Source: Mangrovibacter phragmitis
Lineage (GTDB): Bacteria; Pseudomonadota; Gammaproteobacteria; Enterobacterales; Enterobacteriaceae
Direction: 5' to 3'
Length of the DNA: 64,000 bases
Assembly (NCBI RefSeq): GCF_001655675.1
Contig: NZ_LYRP01000001.1
Location: forward strand, 558,001 to 622,000
Positions 63,433 through 64,000 of the stretch are shown piece by piece. The notes below the pieces were generated by a model, which made no database searches, was not told where the DNA came from, and saw only the letters and a program-made list of their open reading frames with translations. Positions within the stretch are counted from its first letter, which is position 1; every line of letters starts with the position of its first letter. The position numbers and the translations under genes are program-made.

Positions 63433-63470
63433 AGCCCGCTCAGGGAAACCTGAGCGGGCTTTTTGTTTTT
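63433..63470 (+). terminator. Terminator of the second tRNA-Asn
   Basis: AGCCCGCTCAGG-GAAA-CCTGAGCGGGCT, a perfect 12-bp stem with TTTTTGTTTTT. It differs from the terminator at 53303 by paired, stem-preserving changes. Confidence 0.95.
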
Positions 63471-63618
63471 CATGCAACTCTGCGAATCCTTATGTGATTC
63501 TTATTCAATAAGCCAGCGTGAAAAGTCTTCCCGATGCGTTTTCAACTTTCCCTCCGCATCAGTTGAATTTAGTGGTCAGATTTGGGGTCAAGTTGGTTGG
63601 ATGGCAGAATGCCCTCAA

Positions 63619-63740
63619 ATGTCTCTTAACAACGCGAAAATCCGCAAATTAAAGCCATCCACAAACCCTTCAAAGTTTCCGCTTCTCGCGGCCTGTAGCT
63701 TTTAGTTAATCCAGGCGGTTCACGTCTTTGGTATCTCAAA
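63619..63740 (+). pseudogene. Remnant of a P4-type tyrosine integrase (N-terminal part)
   Basis: The ATG at 63619 opens MSLNNAKIRKLKPS, the usual start of P4-like tRNA integrases. After a frameshift near 63657-63662 the next frame reads KPFKVSASRGL, a TAG at 63696, then LLVNPGGSRLWYLKQ. Intact relatives read KPFKVSDSHGLYLLV here, so the tract is the broken first 45 or so codons of such a gene. The rest of the integrase is absent. It lies just past the att-like end of tRNA-Asn. The call rests on the two matching segments in order. Confidence 0.78.
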
Positions 63741-63781
63741 CAGATCTGCTACCCATACAACAGAACGCACAGGCTCGTGGT

Positions 63782-64000
63782 TTACACCACAAAATCGTAG
63801 TGCGTGCCGTCTGGCAATTCGATATCCAGGCGCAGTCTGCCACCTGCAGCTTCCACATAACGTTTCAGTGTGGAGAGTTTCAGGTCCCGCCCGGGTTTCT
63901 CCATACCGGCAACGGCAGGCTGGCGAATGCCCAGGGCCTGAGCCATTTCCACCTGAGTTTTCTGCACTTTTTCACGCAGTTCTGCCAGGTGGATATTCAG
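63782..64000 (-). CDS. XRE-family HTH regulator, HigA-antitoxin-like (5' end outside window)
   Basis: This is the C-terminal 72 residues of a small HTH protein; the frame stays open to base 64000, so the true start is outside the window. The HTH is seen in KVQKTQVEMAQALGIRQPAV, with LKLSTLKRYVEAAGGRLRLD after it, a pattern common in antitoxins of HigBA type and in prophage regulators. The expected toxin gene would lie upstream, beyond the window. It stands in the short accessory tract behind the integrase remnant. Confidence 0.75.
   Translation of the reverse strand: MNIHLAELREKVQKTQVEMAQALGIRQPAVAGMEKPGRDLKLSTLKRYVEAAGGRLRLDIELPDGTHYDFVV

Noticed and set aside
1..64000. CRISPR arrays, complete insertion sequences, rRNA genes
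   Set aside because: Searched by eye; no regularly spaced repeats, no intact transposase and no rRNA sequence were seen.

Overview
The window is chromosomal DNA from a member of the Enterobacteriaceae that is close to, but not, Escherichia coli or Salmonella. Gene order follows the E. coli uvrC-uvrY-sdiA, tcy, fli, rcsA, yed and serU-mtfA-asnT stretch, and most proteins can be aligned by eye to their E. coli counterparts. Several features differ: a flagellin-modification insert, cheV, mesX-mesD, a complete-looking glycosylglycerate pair, and an fdoGHI operon at an unfamiliar place.

Layout. 1-8911: uvrC (partial), uvrY, yecF, sdiA, the cystine uptake genes tcyN-tcyL-dcyD-tcyJ, then fliZ and fliA. 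9074-16828: a 7.8 kb insert between fliA and fliC with two convergent transcription units. The plus strand carries an ATP-grasp/HAD fusion and a sulfatase-fold enzyme. The minus strand carries a methyltransferase-TPR-GT41 protein of 1142 aa, a sugar aminotransferase and a glycerol-3-phosphate-type cytidylyltransferase. 17202-33617: a very short flagellin (fliC), fliDST, yedD, a b561-like cytochrome, fliE, and fliFGHIJK and fliLMNOPQR. 34136-42797: rcsA, dsrB, yodD, mpgP with a glucosyl/mannosyl-phosphoglycerate synthase, dgcQ, yodC, yedI, yedA, vsr. 42899-48975: dcm, which is divergent from vsr, and a three-gene formate dehydrogenase operon. 49205-53294: yedJ, small membrane and secreted proteins, tRNA-Ser(CGA), mtfA, tRNA-Asn. 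53357-63423: LysR/GST pair, mesX-mesD, gss, a short-chain dehydrogenase, cheV, nac and a second tRNA-Asn. 63424-64000: an integrase remnant and the 3' part of an XRE regulator.

How it fits together. The flagellar genes build the C ring, the type III export apparatus, the cap and the filament, with FliA-type (sigma-28) promoters visible before fliA, fliC, fliD and cheV. The insert sits where flagellin-modification islands are known in Enterobacteriaceae. Its genes suggest that flagellin is glycosylated in the cytoplasm by a TPR/OGT-like enzyme, using an amino sugar that may be further decorated with a glycerol-phosphate-like or amide-linked group. I consider this the most likely undescribed system in the window. 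The other notable points are a formate dehydrogenase catalytic subunit with cysteine at the position of the E. coli selenocysteine, and two tRNA-Asn genes with the same promoter and att-like 3' end, 10 kb apart, with a decayed integrase beside the second.
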